From positions 1-49,971 of the forward strand of contig JBGPYM010000001.1 of the NCBI GenBank assembly GCA_041493205.1: DNA of 49,971 bases, in the 5' to 3' direction. The notes beneath the pieces were generated by a model. That model had not been told where the DNA came from and ran no database searches. It worked only from the letters and a program-made list of their open reading frames with translations. The translations under genes were made by a program, and so were the position numbers. Shown one piece after another: positions 28,403 through 36,684 of this stretch (position 1 is its first letter; every line of letters begins with the position of its first letter). Origin of the DNA: JBGPYM01 sp041493205. Its GTDB lineage: Bacteria; Bacteroidota; Ignavibacteria; UBA10030; UBA6906.

Positions 28403-29277
28403 ACTTCCACCGTTGCCCTTGCGGCGCGGAGGACCAGCTCGGTGCCCACGCCCCTGTCCGTAAAGATTTCCAGGAGGATCGAGTGTTTGATCCGGCCGTC
28501 GATGAGATGGACCTTGTTCACGCCCGCACGGAGGGCTGTAAACGCCGACCGGATTTTCGGGACCATGCCGTTGTTGATCACTTTTGCATCCATGAGCCGT
28601 TCGGCATCCTCCTGGTCCATGCTGTGGACGAGCCCCGACCCGTTCATTACCCCTTCCACATCGCTCAGGAAGACCAGTTTTTCCGCCCGGAGGGCCGCGG
28701 CGATTGCGGATGCCGCAACGTCTGCATTCACGTTATGCGGCTGCCCCTGCGCGTTGACGCCCACGGGGGCGATGACCGGCATGATGCCGTGGTCGAGGAG
28801 AAGATTAAGATAGGCGGTGTTCACGTCCGTGATTTCACCGACGAACCCCAGGTCGACGCCGTTTTCGCTGAACTTCTTCACGGTCAGAACCCGCGCGTCA
28901 ATACCGCTCAATCCCGCAGCCTCCCCGTCGTGCCGGTTGATCCGGCCCACGATGTCCTTGTTGGTTTTCCCGGCCAGGACCATCTGGACCACGTCCATCA
29001 TGGGGCCGTCGGTATAGCGCTGTCCGTCGACGAACCGCGACTCGAGGCCGAGGCGCGACGCGATGTCGGTCACCTCTTTACCGCCTCCGTGCACAATGGC
29101 GACCTTGATGCCGATTTTCTTCAGGAGCGTGACGTCCTGGGCAAAGGTCTCTTTCAACTCGTCATCGACCTGCGCCGCACCGCCGTACTTGACGACAAAC
29201 GTCTTGCCTTCATACCGCGAAATGTACGGGAGTGCCTCACAGAGCACTTCGGTCTTTGCCGCAAGGGACGTGATCAT
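28399..29277 (-). CDS. argB: Acetylglutamate kinase
   Basis: 292 aa. The amino-acid-kinase fold is shown by FVVKYGGAAQ (residues 28-37), VAIVHGGGKEV (about 58-68), RFVDGQRYTDGPMMDVVQMVLAGKTNKDIV (about 80-110, nonconsecutive core motifs) and the C-terminal lysine region near FLSDVEGVM. It phosphorylates N-acetylglutamate. The extended N-terminal helix (ITSLAAKTEVLCEALPYISRY) is of the type that forms the arginine-inhibited hexamer, so feedback control is plausible. It starts at ATG 29277, three bases after the argJ stop. Confidence 0.96.
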   Translation of the reverse strand: MITSLAAKTEVLCEALPYISRYEGKTFVVKYGGAAQVDDELKETFAQDVTLLKKIGIKVAIVHGGGKEVTDIASRLGLESRFVDGQRYTDGPMMDVVQMVLAGKTNKDIVGRINRHDGEAAGLSGIDARVLTVKKFSENGVDLGFVGEITDVNTAYLNLLLDHGIMPVIAPVGVNAQGQPHNVNADVAASAIAAALRAEKLVFLSDVEGVMNGSGLVHSMDQEDAERLMDAKVINNGMVPKIRSAFTALRAGVNKVHLIDGRIKHSILLEIFTDRGVGTELVLRAARATVEV

Positions 29278-29280
29278 CGC

Positions 29281-30558
29281 TCAGGTCCTGTAGTTGGCGT
29301 TAATCGTCACATACTCTTTTGAAAGATCGCAGGTCCAGAAGGATGCGGTCCCCTCCCCCTGGTGGAGCGCCACCGTGACGCGGATTTCTTTCTGCTCCAG
29401 CACCTTCCTGGCCTCGTCTTCGGAAAAATCGATCCGGTAATTTCTGCGGAGAATCGGCACGTCCCCGAACCAGATTTCCACCTCCGCCGGGTCGAAAGGG
29501 ATGCCGGCAGTCCCGGCGGCTGCCAGGATGCGCCCCCAGTTTGCATCCTCGCCGTGCATGGCTGTCTTGACGAGGTTCGAATTGGCGATCGCGCGACCGG
29601 CCGCTGTTGCGTCAGCTTCCGTGGCTGCACCGGTCACGGTAATCTCGATGAATTTTGTCGCCCCTTCCCCATCCACGACGATCATCTTGGAGAGCCGGAC
29701 GAGAACATGTTCCAGCGCGCTGCAGAACACCTGGTACGAAGGATCTGCGGCATCGGCGATCAGGGGCGCCCCCGCCATGCCGTTGGCGAGCACCGCTGCC
29801 ATGTCGTTGGTGCTCATATCCCCGTCCACGGAGATCCTGTTGAACGAGCGTCCCGTTGCCTGCGCGAGCGCCGCGCGCAGAAGCGGCGGAGTGATCGCGG
29901 CGTCGGTCGTGACAAAGGCGAGCATGGTTGCCATGTTCGGCGCGATCATGCCCGAGCCCTTGGCCATACCGCCGACGGTCACTGTTTTGCCCCCCAGCTC
30001 ACACCGGACCGCCGCTTCCTTCACGAACGTGTCCGTGGTCATGATTGCCTCGGCGGCGTCGCCGCCCGCCGCGCGGGAGAGATTCCGGGCGGCGAGCGTG
30101 ATGCCGTCCAGGATCCTGTCCATGGGGAGGAATTGCCCGATGACGCCGGTCGAGGAGACGAGCACCTCGCGGTTCTCAACCCCGAGCGCGCGGGCGGCCG
30201 CGGCCGTCATGGCCCATGCGTCGGTGAGACCCCGCTCGCCGGTGCATGCATTGGCGTTGCCGCTGTTGACCACAATGGCGCGGAAGGACGGACCGGTCAG
30301 GAGCTGTTGCCTCACAACGACCACCGGCGCGGCCTGTACAATGTTGGTGGTGAGGACCGCGGCCGCCGCCGCGGGCGCATCCGAGACGAGCAGGCAGAGG
30401 TCCTTCTTCAATTTCTTCACGCCGCAATGGACGCCGGCGGCACGGTATCCCCGCGGGGCCGTGACACCCCCGGGAATGTCGCGCATTATCGCCGGCTCTT
30501 CCCTCTGCAGTGCCGGCGCACTCAGCGGATGCGCATCATGTTTCAGCGGTGCGCTCAT
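29281..30558 (-). CDS. argJ: Bifunctional glutamate N-acetyltransferase / ornithine acetyltransferase
   Basis: 425 aa. The autocleavage motif KGSGMIAPNMATML places the nucleophilic threonine at residue 211, splitting the precursor into alpha and beta chains. NSGNANACTG (98-107) and STGVIG (136-141) are the oxyanion and substrate loops. It transfers acetyl from acetylornithine to glutamate and so recycles the acetyl group, which explains the lack of argE nearby. The start ATG at 30558 overlaps the argC stop by four bases; a second ATG at 30486 would shorten an atypically long N-terminus. Whether it also uses acetyl-CoA cannot be read from the sequence. Confidence 0.95.
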   Translation of the reverse strand: MSAPLKHDAHPLSAPALQREEPAIMRDIPGGVTAPRGYRAAGVHCGVKKLKKDLCLLVSDAPAAAAAVLTTNIVQAAPVVVVRQQLLTGPSFRAIVVNSGNANACTGERGLTDAWAMTAAAARALGVENREVLVSSTGVIGQFLPMDRILDGITLAARNLSRAAGGDAAEAIMTTDTFVKEAAVRCELGGKTVTVGGMAKGSGMIAPNMATMLAFVTTDAAITPPLLRAALAQATGRSFNRISVDGDMSTNDMAAVLANGMAGAPLIADAADPSYQVFCSALEHVLVRLSKMIVVDGEGATKFIEITVTGAATEADATAAGRAIANSNLVKTAMHGEDANWGRILAAAGTAGIPFDPAEVEIWFGDVPILRRNYRIDFSEDEARKVLEQKEIRVTVALHQGEGTASFWTCDLSKEYVTINANYRT

Positions 30559-31571
30559 GGGCGCAACCCCGCCGATTCCGGCATGGCAAACATCAGGTTC
30601 ATGTTCTGGACCGCCTGTCCCGCCGCGCCCTTGACGAGATTGTCGATCACCGAGATGATGATCAGCTGGTTCGTCCGCCGTTCGACGGTGAAGCCCACGT
30701 CGCAGTAGTTCGTGCGCACGACTGACTGGATCTGCGGAATGCCGCGGACCACGCGCACAAACGGATGGCTCCGGTAGTGGTCTGCATACAGTGTCGCGAG
30801 TTCTGCGTCGGTCACCCGGGTTGCGCAGCGCGCGTGAATCGTCGTATAGATGCCCCGCGTGATCGGGAGCAGATGGGGAACAAACGAGACCGCGACCGGC
30901 GCGCCGGCAACGCCTGCGAGGACGCTCTCGATTTCAGGAATGTGCTGATGCGTGCCGATCTTGTATGCACGGACATTCTCGTTGACCTCGGCAAAGCTCA
31001 TGTCCACCGCAGCGCTGCGTCCCGCACCCGACACACCGGAAAGTGCGTTGATCACGATCCCGTCGTGTGCCACGACGCCGTGCGCGAGCGCCGGAAGCAG
31101 TGCGATCAGCGCACCGGTCGGATAACAGCCGGGATTTGCGACCAGGCGGGCCTCTTTGATCGCGTCGCGGTTCAGTTCGGGGAGGCCGTAGACTGCGGAG
31201 GAAAGCAGACCCGCGGCGGTATGCGGACGACCGTAATACTTTTCGTACAGCACGTCCTCCTTCAGGCGGAAGTCCCCTCCCAGGTCGATGATCCTCTTCA
31301 CCTTCCCCGTCAGCGCGGGGACGATCTTCATCGCTTCGCCCGACGGGAGGGCGATAAAAGCAACGTCGGCGCCCCCCAGATCGTCCGGCACCAGCGGTTC
31401 GTAGGCCAGGTCGGTGATTCCCGCAAAGGCGGGGTAGACCGCGTCCACCCGCTGTCCGGCCGATGAGGCGGCCGTCACCTTCGTTACCGCGACCTCCGGG
31501 TGCGAAGAGAGGATGCGCAGGAGCTCCGCTCCCGAATAGCCCGATGCACCGATAATGACCGCCCTGACCAC
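30555..31571 (-). CDS. argC: N-acetyl-gamma-glutamyl-phosphate reductase
   Basis: 338 aa from the GTG at 31571, preceded by GGAG at eight bases. The frame is open to an ATG at 31619, but that ATG lies inside the ArgR box and upstream of the ribosome site, so it is not chosen. The N-terminal NADP fold is VIIGASGYSGAELLRIL and the active-site cysteine is in ANPGCYPTGALIALLP. HQHIPEIESVL and FVPHLLPITRGIYTTI are also typical. It reduces acetylglutamyl phosphate to the semialdehyde. It is the first gene of the leftward arginine operon. Confidence 0.95.
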   Translation of the reverse strand: MVRAVIIGASGYSGAELLRILSSHPEVAVTKVTAASSAGQRVDAVYPAFAGITDLAYEPLVPDDLGGADVAFIALPSGEAMKIVPALTGKVKRIIDLGGDFRLKEDVLYEKYYGRPHTAAGLLSSAVYGLPELNRDAIKEARLVANPGCYPTGALIALLPALAHGVVAHDGIVINALSGVSGAGRSAAVDMSFAEVNENVRAYKIGTHQHIPEIESVLAGVAGAPVAVSFVPHLLPITRGIYTTIHARCATRVTDAELATLYADHYRSHPFVRVVRGIPQIQSVVRTNYCDVGFTVERRTNQLIIISVIDNLVKGAAGQAVQNMNLMFAMPESAGLRP

Positions 31572-31603
31572 GCGCGCCGCTCCGGAATGTCCGACAATTG
31601 TCC

Positions 31604-31632
31604 TTGCATAAATATGCAAAATTCTGTATTAT
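31604..31632 (+). promoter_or_regulatory. Predicted argD promoter
   Basis: TTGCAT (31604-31609) and TATTAT (31627-31632) are separated by 17 bases. The -35 is the left half of ArgR box 1 and the -10 is inside box 2, so repressor binding would block it. The predicted start is near 31639, about 30 bases before the argD ATG. Confidence 0.65.
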
Positions 31633-31639
31633 TATGCAA
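31611..31639 (-). promoter_or_regulatory. Predicted argC operon promoter
   Basis: Reading leftward, TTGCAT (31639-31634) is followed after 17 bases by CATATT (31616-31611). It mirrors the argD promoter and covers the same boxes. The -10 is less good than on the other strand, and a register shift of one or two bases is possible. Confidence 0.45.
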
Positions 31640-31670
31640 GCACATTTTTTCACGCTCTCCCGGAGCCCCG

Positions 31671-32852
31671 ATGGACCTGCATGACCGCGAAGCCGCCGCA
31701 CTGTTCCACACCTACAAACGCCTTCCCCTGGCTGTCACACGGGGGGAGGGGGTGTACGTAGAGGCCCAGGACGGGAAACGGTATCTTGATATGTTCGGGG
31801 GGCTTGCGGTGAATGCCCTGGGGTACGCCCACCCCCGCATCGTGAAGGCCATTACAGACCAGGCCGCCCGGTACACCCATCTCTCGAACTACTTCCTGCA
31901 GGAGCCGCAGGTCCGGCTCGCCGAGCTTCTCATCCGGCATTCCGGCTACCCGCGCGTGTTCTTCGCCAACAGCGGCACCGAGACGACGGAGGGTGCCATC
32001 AAGATCGCGAGGAAATGGGGCCTGTCCAGGGGAAAGCGTGAAATCCTCGCCTTCACCAATTCGTTCCACGGCAGGACGATGGGTGCGCTGTCGCTGATGG
32101 ACCGGCCGAAGTACCGCGACGGGTTCGGCCCTTTTCTGGACCACTGCCGTGTCGTGGAGTTCAACAACCCGTCGGCGCTCACCGCGGCGGTCTCCGAGCA
32201 GACGGCGGCGGTGCTGCTCGAGTTCATCCAGGGAGAAGGAGGCGTGCGCCCGGTGTCGGGGGAATTCGCCGCAACGCTTGCCTCTCTGCACAGGGAGTTC
32301 GGGTTTCTCATCATCGCCGACGAGATCCAGTCCGGGGCAGGCCGCACCGGAAAGTTTTTCGGTTTCCAGCACTACCCGGTCGCTCCGGAAATCGTCACGA
32401 TGGCGAAGCCGATCGGCGGCGGCCTTCCTCTCGGTGCAATCCTCGCCCACGAAGACGTCGCCGGCGTTCTTGAACCGGGCATGCACGGGACGACGTTCGG
32501 CGGGAACCCCGTCGCGTGTGCGGCAGGCATCGCCGTTCTCGAGGAAATCGATGCGCGGGGCCTTGTCGCCTCTGCGGCGCAGCGCGGCGCACGGCTGAAG
32601 GCCGGGCTCGAATCCATCGCCGCGGACTTTCCCCGCATCGTGCGGGAGGTGCGGGGGTTCGGCCTGATGCTCGGCCTTGAGCTCGACCGCCCCGGTGATG
32701 CCGCCGTGGACGAAATGCGGAACCGCGGCATTCTCATTAACTGCACCGACTCGACCGTCCTCCGGTTCCTCCCCCCGCTGATCATCGGCGATGAGCATGT
32801 CGATGCGACGGTCGGGGCATTGCGGGAGGTCATCGCCGCAATCGGCCGCTAG
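31671..32852 (+). CDS. argD: Acetylornithine aminotransferase
   Basis: 393 aa from the ATG at 31671, preceded by GGAG. The frame extends upstream into the argC coding and operator region, which is not credible as coding. Class III aminotransferase motifs are clear: FANSGTETTEGAIKIARKWG, ADEIQSGAGRTG with the PLP aspartate, and the Schiff-base lysine K246 in TMAKPIGGGLPLGAI. It converts acetylglutamate semialdehyde to acetylornithine and may also serve lysine synthesis. It is divergent from the other arginine genes but shares their operator. A related ornithine or succinylornithine aminotransferase is possible, but the context decides for argD. Confidence 0.92.
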   Translation: MDLHDREAAALFHTYKRLPLAVTRGEGVYVEAQDGKRYLDMFGGLAVNALGYAHPRIVKAITDQAARYTHLSNYFLQEPQVRLAELLIRHSGYPRVFFANSGTETTEGAIKIARKWGLSRGKREILAFTNSFHGRTMGALSLMDRPKYRDGFGPFLDHCRVVEFNNPSALTAAVSEQTAAVLLEFIQGEGGVRPVSGEFAATLASLHREFGFLIIADEIQSGAGRTGKFFGFQHYPVAPEIVTMAKPIGGGLPLGAILAHEDVAGVLEPGMHGTTFGGNPVACAAGIAVLEEIDARGLVASAAQRGARLKAGLESIAADFPRIVREVRGFGLMLGLELDRPGDAAVDEMRNRGILINCTDSTVLRFLPPLIIGDEHVDATVGALREVIAAIGR

Positions 32853-32971
32853 CACTCCGCCTGCTGCCGGTCCACCCCCCGCTGTCAGAAATGGCAAGGG
32901 GGTTTCTGCTATTGAGAATGCGTGCCCTCCTCCCCGGTCCCGGGGCGATAATCTTCCTCTTTTAGCCCACA

Positions 32972-32977
32972 TTGACA
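32972..32977 (+). promoter_or_regulatory. Consensus -35 element upstream of nfnA
   Basis: A perfect TTGACA lies about 90 bases before the nfnA start. At 17 bases the -10 region reads TTTGGC, which is poor, so promoter activity is uncertain. In the same 210-base gap, CAGAAA and TTTCTG (about 32886-32908) form a small inverted repeat after argD with no U-tract. Confidence 0.35.
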
Positions 32978-33063
32978 GGCTTTTGCCCCAATCCTTTGGC
33001 ACGTGGATTGCGCCCTGCCTGCACCAGATGCACAACCATGCTCCAACCCCTTACCAGGAACGC

Positions 33064-33918
33064 ATGTACACGATAGTGTCAAAAGCGGTCCTCGCTCCGA
33101 CCATTACACGGCTGGAAATCACTGCTCCGTTCATCGCGAGGAAACGGAAAGCAGGAAATTTTGTGATGGTGCGTGTCGAAGACGGGGGCGAACGGATCCC
33201 CCTCACAATCGCCGACAGCAACCCTGCGTCCGGCACCATCACCCTCATCATCCAGGCCGTCGGGGGAACCACCAAACTCCTCTGCAGCAAGAATGCCGGC
33301 GACAGCCTTCTCGATGTCGTGGGACCGCTCGGCAATCCCACGCCGATCGAGAATCATGGTGCTGTCGCCTGCGTCGGCGGAGGCGTCGGGACCGCGGAAC
33401 TCTACCCGATTGCGCGCGCGCTCAAGGAGGCGGGCAACAGGGTGGAGACCATCATCGGAGCGCGCTCCCGTGACCTCGTAATTCTCGAGGAGGAAATGCG
33501 GCGCTGGTCGGACAACGTATTTGTCACCACGGACGACGGATCGTACGCCCGGAAGGGTTTCGTGACCGATCAGCTCAAAGACCTCCTGGACGGCGCCCGG
33601 GGGATCAGGGCCGTCTACGCCATCGGCCCGCTCCCGATGATGAAGGCGGTGTCCGCCCTCACCCGTCCCTACGGGGTGCAGACACTCGTCAGCCTCAATA
33701 CCATCATGGTGGACGGCACCGGGATGTGCGGGGGATGCAGGGTGACGGTCGGCGGCACAATGAAGTTCGCCTGCGTCGACGGACCGGAATTCGACGGGCA
33801 CACGGTGGATTTCGACGAGCTGATGATGCGGAACCGGACGTATGTCGATCTCGAAAAGATTTCCGACCAGAAGCATGTCTGCCGGCTGAGCGGGGTACGG
33901 CAGGAGGCGGCGTCATGA
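33064..33918 (+). CDS. NfnA-type ferredoxin-NADP reductase alpha subunit / sulfide dehydrogenase-like
   Basis: 284 aa from the ATG at 33064, with AGGAA before it. The N-terminal FAD domain (VSKAVLAPTITRLEI, FVMVRVEDGGERIPLTIAD) is followed by an NAD-binding domain starting ACVGGGVGTAELYPIARAL near residue 100. The [2Fe-2S] cysteines are in DGTGMCGGCRVTVGG and MKFACVDGPEFDGH near 218-240. This matches the small subunit of the electron-bifurcating NADH-dependent ferredoxin:NADP oxidoreductase and its sulfide-dehydrogenase relatives. The large subunit gene overlaps by four bases. Whether the pair bifurcates electrons or acts as a simple NADPH/sulfide dehydrogenase is not visible. Confidence 0.88.
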   Translation: MYTIVSKAVLAPTITRLEITAPFIARKRKAGNFVMVRVEDGGERIPLTIADSNPASGTITLIIQAVGGTTKLLCSKNAGDSLLDVVGPLGNPTPIENHGAVACVGGGVGTAELYPIARALKEAGNRVETIIGARSRDLVILEEEMRRWSDNVFVTTDDGSYARKGFVTDQLKDLLDGARGIRAVYAIGPLPMMKAVSALTRPYGVQTLVSLNTIMVDGTGMCGGCRVTVGGTMKFACVDGPEFDGHTVDFDELMMRNRTYVDLEKISDQKHVCRLSGVRQEAAS

Positions 33919-35357
33919 GCCAGCTCAACCCGCGGAAGCCGTCCGAGCGCATGAAGATCGCCCGCCAGGATTCCATTGAGCAGGAGCCGGCGGTGCGGAG
34001 TCTCAACTTCCTGGAGGTCTCCTTCGGTTTCGATGAAGACCGGGCGGTGATCGAGAGCACCCGCTGCCTCGAATGCAAGACGCCCTATTGTACCGACGGC
34101 TGTCCCGTCGGGATTGACATCCGCGGGTTCATCCAGCTTGTCCTGCAGAAGGACTATGTCGGCGCCGTGCGGAAGATCCGCGAGGCGAATTACCTTCCAG
34201 CCATTTGCGGCCGCGTCTGTCCGCAGGAATCTCAGTGCGAGGCGGTGTGCGTCATGGGGAAGAAGCTCGAGCCGGTGGCCATCGGCAAACTCGAGCGGTT
34301 TGTCGCCGACTATGAAATGAAGAACGACCTGTTCACGCCCCCGGCCCTTCCGGCTGCCCGCGAGGAAAAGGTCGCGATCGTGGGTTCGGGACCCTCCGGG
34401 CTCACCTGCGCTGCCGAGCTGGCCCAGCGGGGGTACCGCGTGACGGTGTTCGAAGCCCTGCACGCCGTAGGAGGAGTCCTCCGGTACGGGATCCCTGAGT
34501 TCCGCCTTCCGAAGGAAATCCTCGACCTTGAGACCGAGAGGATCAAGGCCCTTGGCGTGGAAATTTACACGAACTTCGTCGTGGGCAGGACGGCGACCAT
34601 CGACGAACTCTTCGGCGAATGGGGTTTCCGGGCGATCTTCCTCGGCACGGGGGCCGGTACGCCGACATTCCTCGGCATCCCGGGCGAGAGCCTGAGCGGC
34701 GTTTACTCCGCCAATGAGTTTCTGACGCGCGTCAACCTGATGGGCGCCTACAAGTTCCCGAAGAATGACACGCCGATAAGAATCGGGCGTTCGGTGGGGG
34801 TGATCGGTGGGGGGAATACCGCGATGGATGCCGTCAGGACAGCGCGCCGTCTCGGCGCGGAGCATGCGTATCTGATCTACCGGCGCTCGCGGCAGGAGAT
34901 GCCCGCACGAGAGGAGGAGATCCACCATGCCGAGCAGGAAGGAATAGAATTTCTGCTTCTCACAAATCCGTTGCGGATCCTGGGGGATGCGAACAACTGG
35001 GTGAACGGCATCGAGTGCCAGAGGATGGAGCTGGGGGAACCGGACGCTTCGGGACGCCGGAGGCCGGTGGCAGTGCCGGGATCAGAATTCATCGTCCCGC
35101 TGCAGACACTGGTCGAGGCGATCGGCCAGAAGCCCAATCCGATCATCCAGGCGACCACACCCGGCCTCGAAACCGGGTCGCGCGGCACGGTGGTTATTAA
35201 TGAGCGGCAGGGAACGAGCCGGCCGGGAATATTTGCAGGCGGCGACCTCTCACGCGGGGGCGCGACCGTGATCCTTGCCATGAAGGATGGAAAGGCCGCG
35301 GCGCAGGCGATTCACGAGTATTTGAATCCCAACCACACGGCGGTGATGGCTTCGTAA
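33915..35357 (+). CDS. NfnB / GltD-like flavoprotein beta subunit (homotetrameric glutamate synthase type, GltA)
   Basis: 480 aa from the ATG at 33915, which overlaps the previous stop. Two N-terminal cysteine clusters (RCLECKTPYCTDGCPVG near 50-66 and AICGRVCPQESQCEAVC near 95-112) bind [4Fe-4S] centres. FAD and NADPH folds follow (VAIVGSGPSGLTCAAELAQ near 154, VGVIGGGNTAMDAVRTA near 295). The C-terminal FAGGDLSRGGATVILAMKDG closes the FAD site. The family is often named glutamate synthase small chain, but with the adjacent alpha subunit the NfnAB complex is more likely. A strong hairpin follows at once. Confidence 0.9.
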   Translation: MSQLNPRKPSERMKIARQDSIEQEPAVRSLNFLEVSFGFDEDRAVIESTRCLECKTPYCTDGCPVGIDIRGFIQLVLQKDYVGAVRKIREANYLPAICGRVCPQESQCEAVCVMGKKLEPVAIGKLERFVADYEMKNDLFTPPALPAAREEKVAIVGSGPSGLTCAAELAQRGYRVTVFEALHAVGGVLRYGIPEFRLPKEILDLETERIKALGVEIYTNFVVGRTATIDELFGEWGFRAIFLGTGAGTPTFLGIPGESLSGVYSANEFLTRVNLMGAYKFPKNDTPIRIGRSVGVIGGGNTAMDAVRTARRLGAEHAYLIYRRSRQEMPAREEEIHHAEQEGIEFLLLTNPLRILGDANNWVNGIECQRMELGEPDASGRRRPVAVPGSEFIVPLQTLVEAIGQKPNPIIQATTPGLETGSRGTVVINERQGTSRPGIFAGGDLSRGGATVILAMKDGKAAAQAIHEYLNPNHTAVMAS

Positions 35358-35362
35358 GAAAA

Positions 35363-35389
35363 CAGGGGTCACCCATCGGGTGACCCCTG
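35363..35389. terminator. Strong hairpin terminator between nfnB and the cytochrome gene
   Basis: CAGGGGTCACCC (35363-35374) and GGGTGACCCCTG (35378-35389) form a perfect 12-bp stem with a 3-base loop, 5 bases after the nfnB stop. A second small stem (GGGC-agaatc-GCCC) lies about 15 bases further. The site lies between convergent genes and has no U-tract on either side. Confidence 0.8.
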
Positions 35390-35436
35390 CACAATGCGGC
35401 GGGCAGAATCGCCCGTCCCGCTTCCCGGTACCTCGA

Positions 35437-36684
35437 TTATTTGCCCCGTTTGGCCCGCAAATCGGCGGCCAATGATTTGATTTCCACCAGGTCCCGCTGC
35501 ATTTCGCTCCAGCCGTACCAGAGTGCATAGTCGGGACTCGCGTGAAACGTTCCCTGAAATGCGCGCATCCGGTGCTCCAGGAACATGACGAACAGTTTCT
35601 GTTCGATGACCGTGGGCGCGTCGTGGAACGTCAGGATATCGGGAAATGCGTGGGCATAGTTCTTTGGCTTCGCCAGTTTCCCCTCCTTATACAGGTCCGC
35701 CACGATCCGGATGGCTTCGGCCATGACCCGGTCCGTGTGCCGGATCATCTGGTCCCCTTTTTCCAGCTCCGCGCGGGCGAAGTTCTCCGAATGACACCGG
35801 CGGCAGGTTTTCAGCATCTTGTCCCGTTCGAACTGCCAGTCCTCCTGCTTCAACCGCGCAACATTCGCCGCCTTTACGACCTCAAGCCGGGCCGTCGGCT
35901 TGCCATCCGGGTCAAGCACACCCAGGGCCTGAAGGATCGTCACCCGGTCCGCGGCCCATTCCTTGTTCTCCGGGAGGGGAAGGCGCACGCCCAGGAACCC
36001 CCACGCCGTGGAGACGCCGTGATTGCCCTCCTGCATGTGGCAATCCTGGCACGTGGGAGCCGGCGTGTCGTCAGGAAGCACTTTGCTTTGCCTGAGCAGC
36101 GCACGCACGCCGTGCTTTGAGCTTGAATACATCTCCCACTGTGCATGGTCGAACCCCATGTGGCAAGTCTGGCACGCCTGGGGTTGTTTAGCCTCGACCA
36201 CCGAAAACGTGTGTCGCGTGTGGCACGCATCGCAGGAGGCAAGTCCGAATCCCCCGCCACGCTGCTTCAGTTTCTTGATTTCCGCCTCCGTCTTGAGTCC
36301 TATCTTGTGGCACCCGCCGCATCCCTTCATGCCGTCGATAAGCTCCATCGGCTGCCAGTGGATGGTGGGCATTGCTTCCTGGGAGGCCCAGGCGAGCGCA
36401 TGCTTTCCCCCCTTGAACTGTTCCAACTGCTTCTCATGACATTCCCCGCAGGTTTCGGGGGTCGGGATCTTGACGTTGGCGACGTCAAGAGTCGTGATGT
36501 GCTTGTCCCCGTGACATGTCTCGCATCCCACGCCGTTCTTGCTGTGCTTGCTCAGTTCCCAGTCGGCCACAATCCCCGGCGTGAGCCTCCTGTGGCAGTC
36601 GACGCATATCTGGGGATCGAGCGGACGGGCAAGCGCGGTCGCACATGCGGCAGACATCAGAAGGGTGGTAAGAGCTCTGTTCAT
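35437..36684 (-). CDS. Periplasmic octaheme cytochrome c, hydroxylamine-oxidoreductase-like
   Basis: 415 aa with a signal peptide (residues 1-19). There are exactly eight CxxCH haem sites, beginning at C27, C54, C79, C122, C151, C171, C212 and C294. No CxxCK site is present, which argues against NrfA and OTR types. Spacing and the C-terminal segment from H379 to W390 (SPDYALWYGW core) resemble the HAO family. Relatives oxidise hydroxylamine or hydrazine, or in reverse reduce nitrite or NO; the direction here is not readable. It is the last gene of an operon with a methyltransferase, a NapH/NosR-like membrane protein and an Rrf2 regulator. A plain electron-transfer cytochrome is the alternative. 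Confidence 0.82.
   Translation of the reverse strand: MNRALTTLLMSAACATALARPLDPQICVDCHRRLTPGIVADWELSKHSKNGVGCETCHGDKHITTLDVANVKIPTPETCGECHEKQLEQFKGGKHALAWASQEAMPTIHWQPMELIDGMKGCGGCHKIGLKTEAEIKKLKQRGGGFGLASCDACHTRHTFSVVEAKQPQACQTCHMGFDHAQWEMYSSSKHGVRALLRQSKVLPDDTPAPTCQDCHMQEGNHGVSTAWGFLGVRLPLPENKEWAADRVTILQALGVLDPDGKPTARLEVVKAANVARLKQEDWQFERDKMLKTCRRCHSENFARAELEKGDQMIRHTDRVMAEAIRIVADLYKEGKLAKPKNYAHAFPDILTFHDAPTVIEQKLFVMFLEHRMRAFQGTFHASPDYALWYGWSEMQRDLVEIKSLAADLRAKRGK

Larger units (their letters stand above)
31604..31639. promoter_or_regulatory. Tandem ArgR operator boxes in the argC-argD divergent region
   Basis: Box 1 (31604-31619) reads TTGCATAAATATGCAA, two 7-base inverted halves with a 2-base centre. 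Box 2 (31624-31639) reads CTGTATTATTATGCAA, identical at 12 of 16 positions. The centres are 20 bases apart, close to the spacing of paired ARG boxes in other bacteria. The core TGCAT differs from the E. coli TGAAT half. Both boxes overlap predicted promoters for argD and argC, and argR is in the operon, so ArgR is the expected ligand. Confidence 0.75.

Noticed and set aside
29362..30708. A 448-codon plus-strand open frame and an overlapping 377-codon frame
   Set aside because: Both are antisense shadows of argJ, whose own motifs are complete.
31571..31619. argC starting at the upstream ATG (31619)
   Set aside because: This ATG is part of ArgR box 1, and the GTG at 31571 has a proper ribosome site and gives the normal N-terminus.
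31650..33035. A 461-codon minus-strand open frame
   Set aside because: Antisense to argD and its downstream gap; no domain, and it would span the terminal region of two units.
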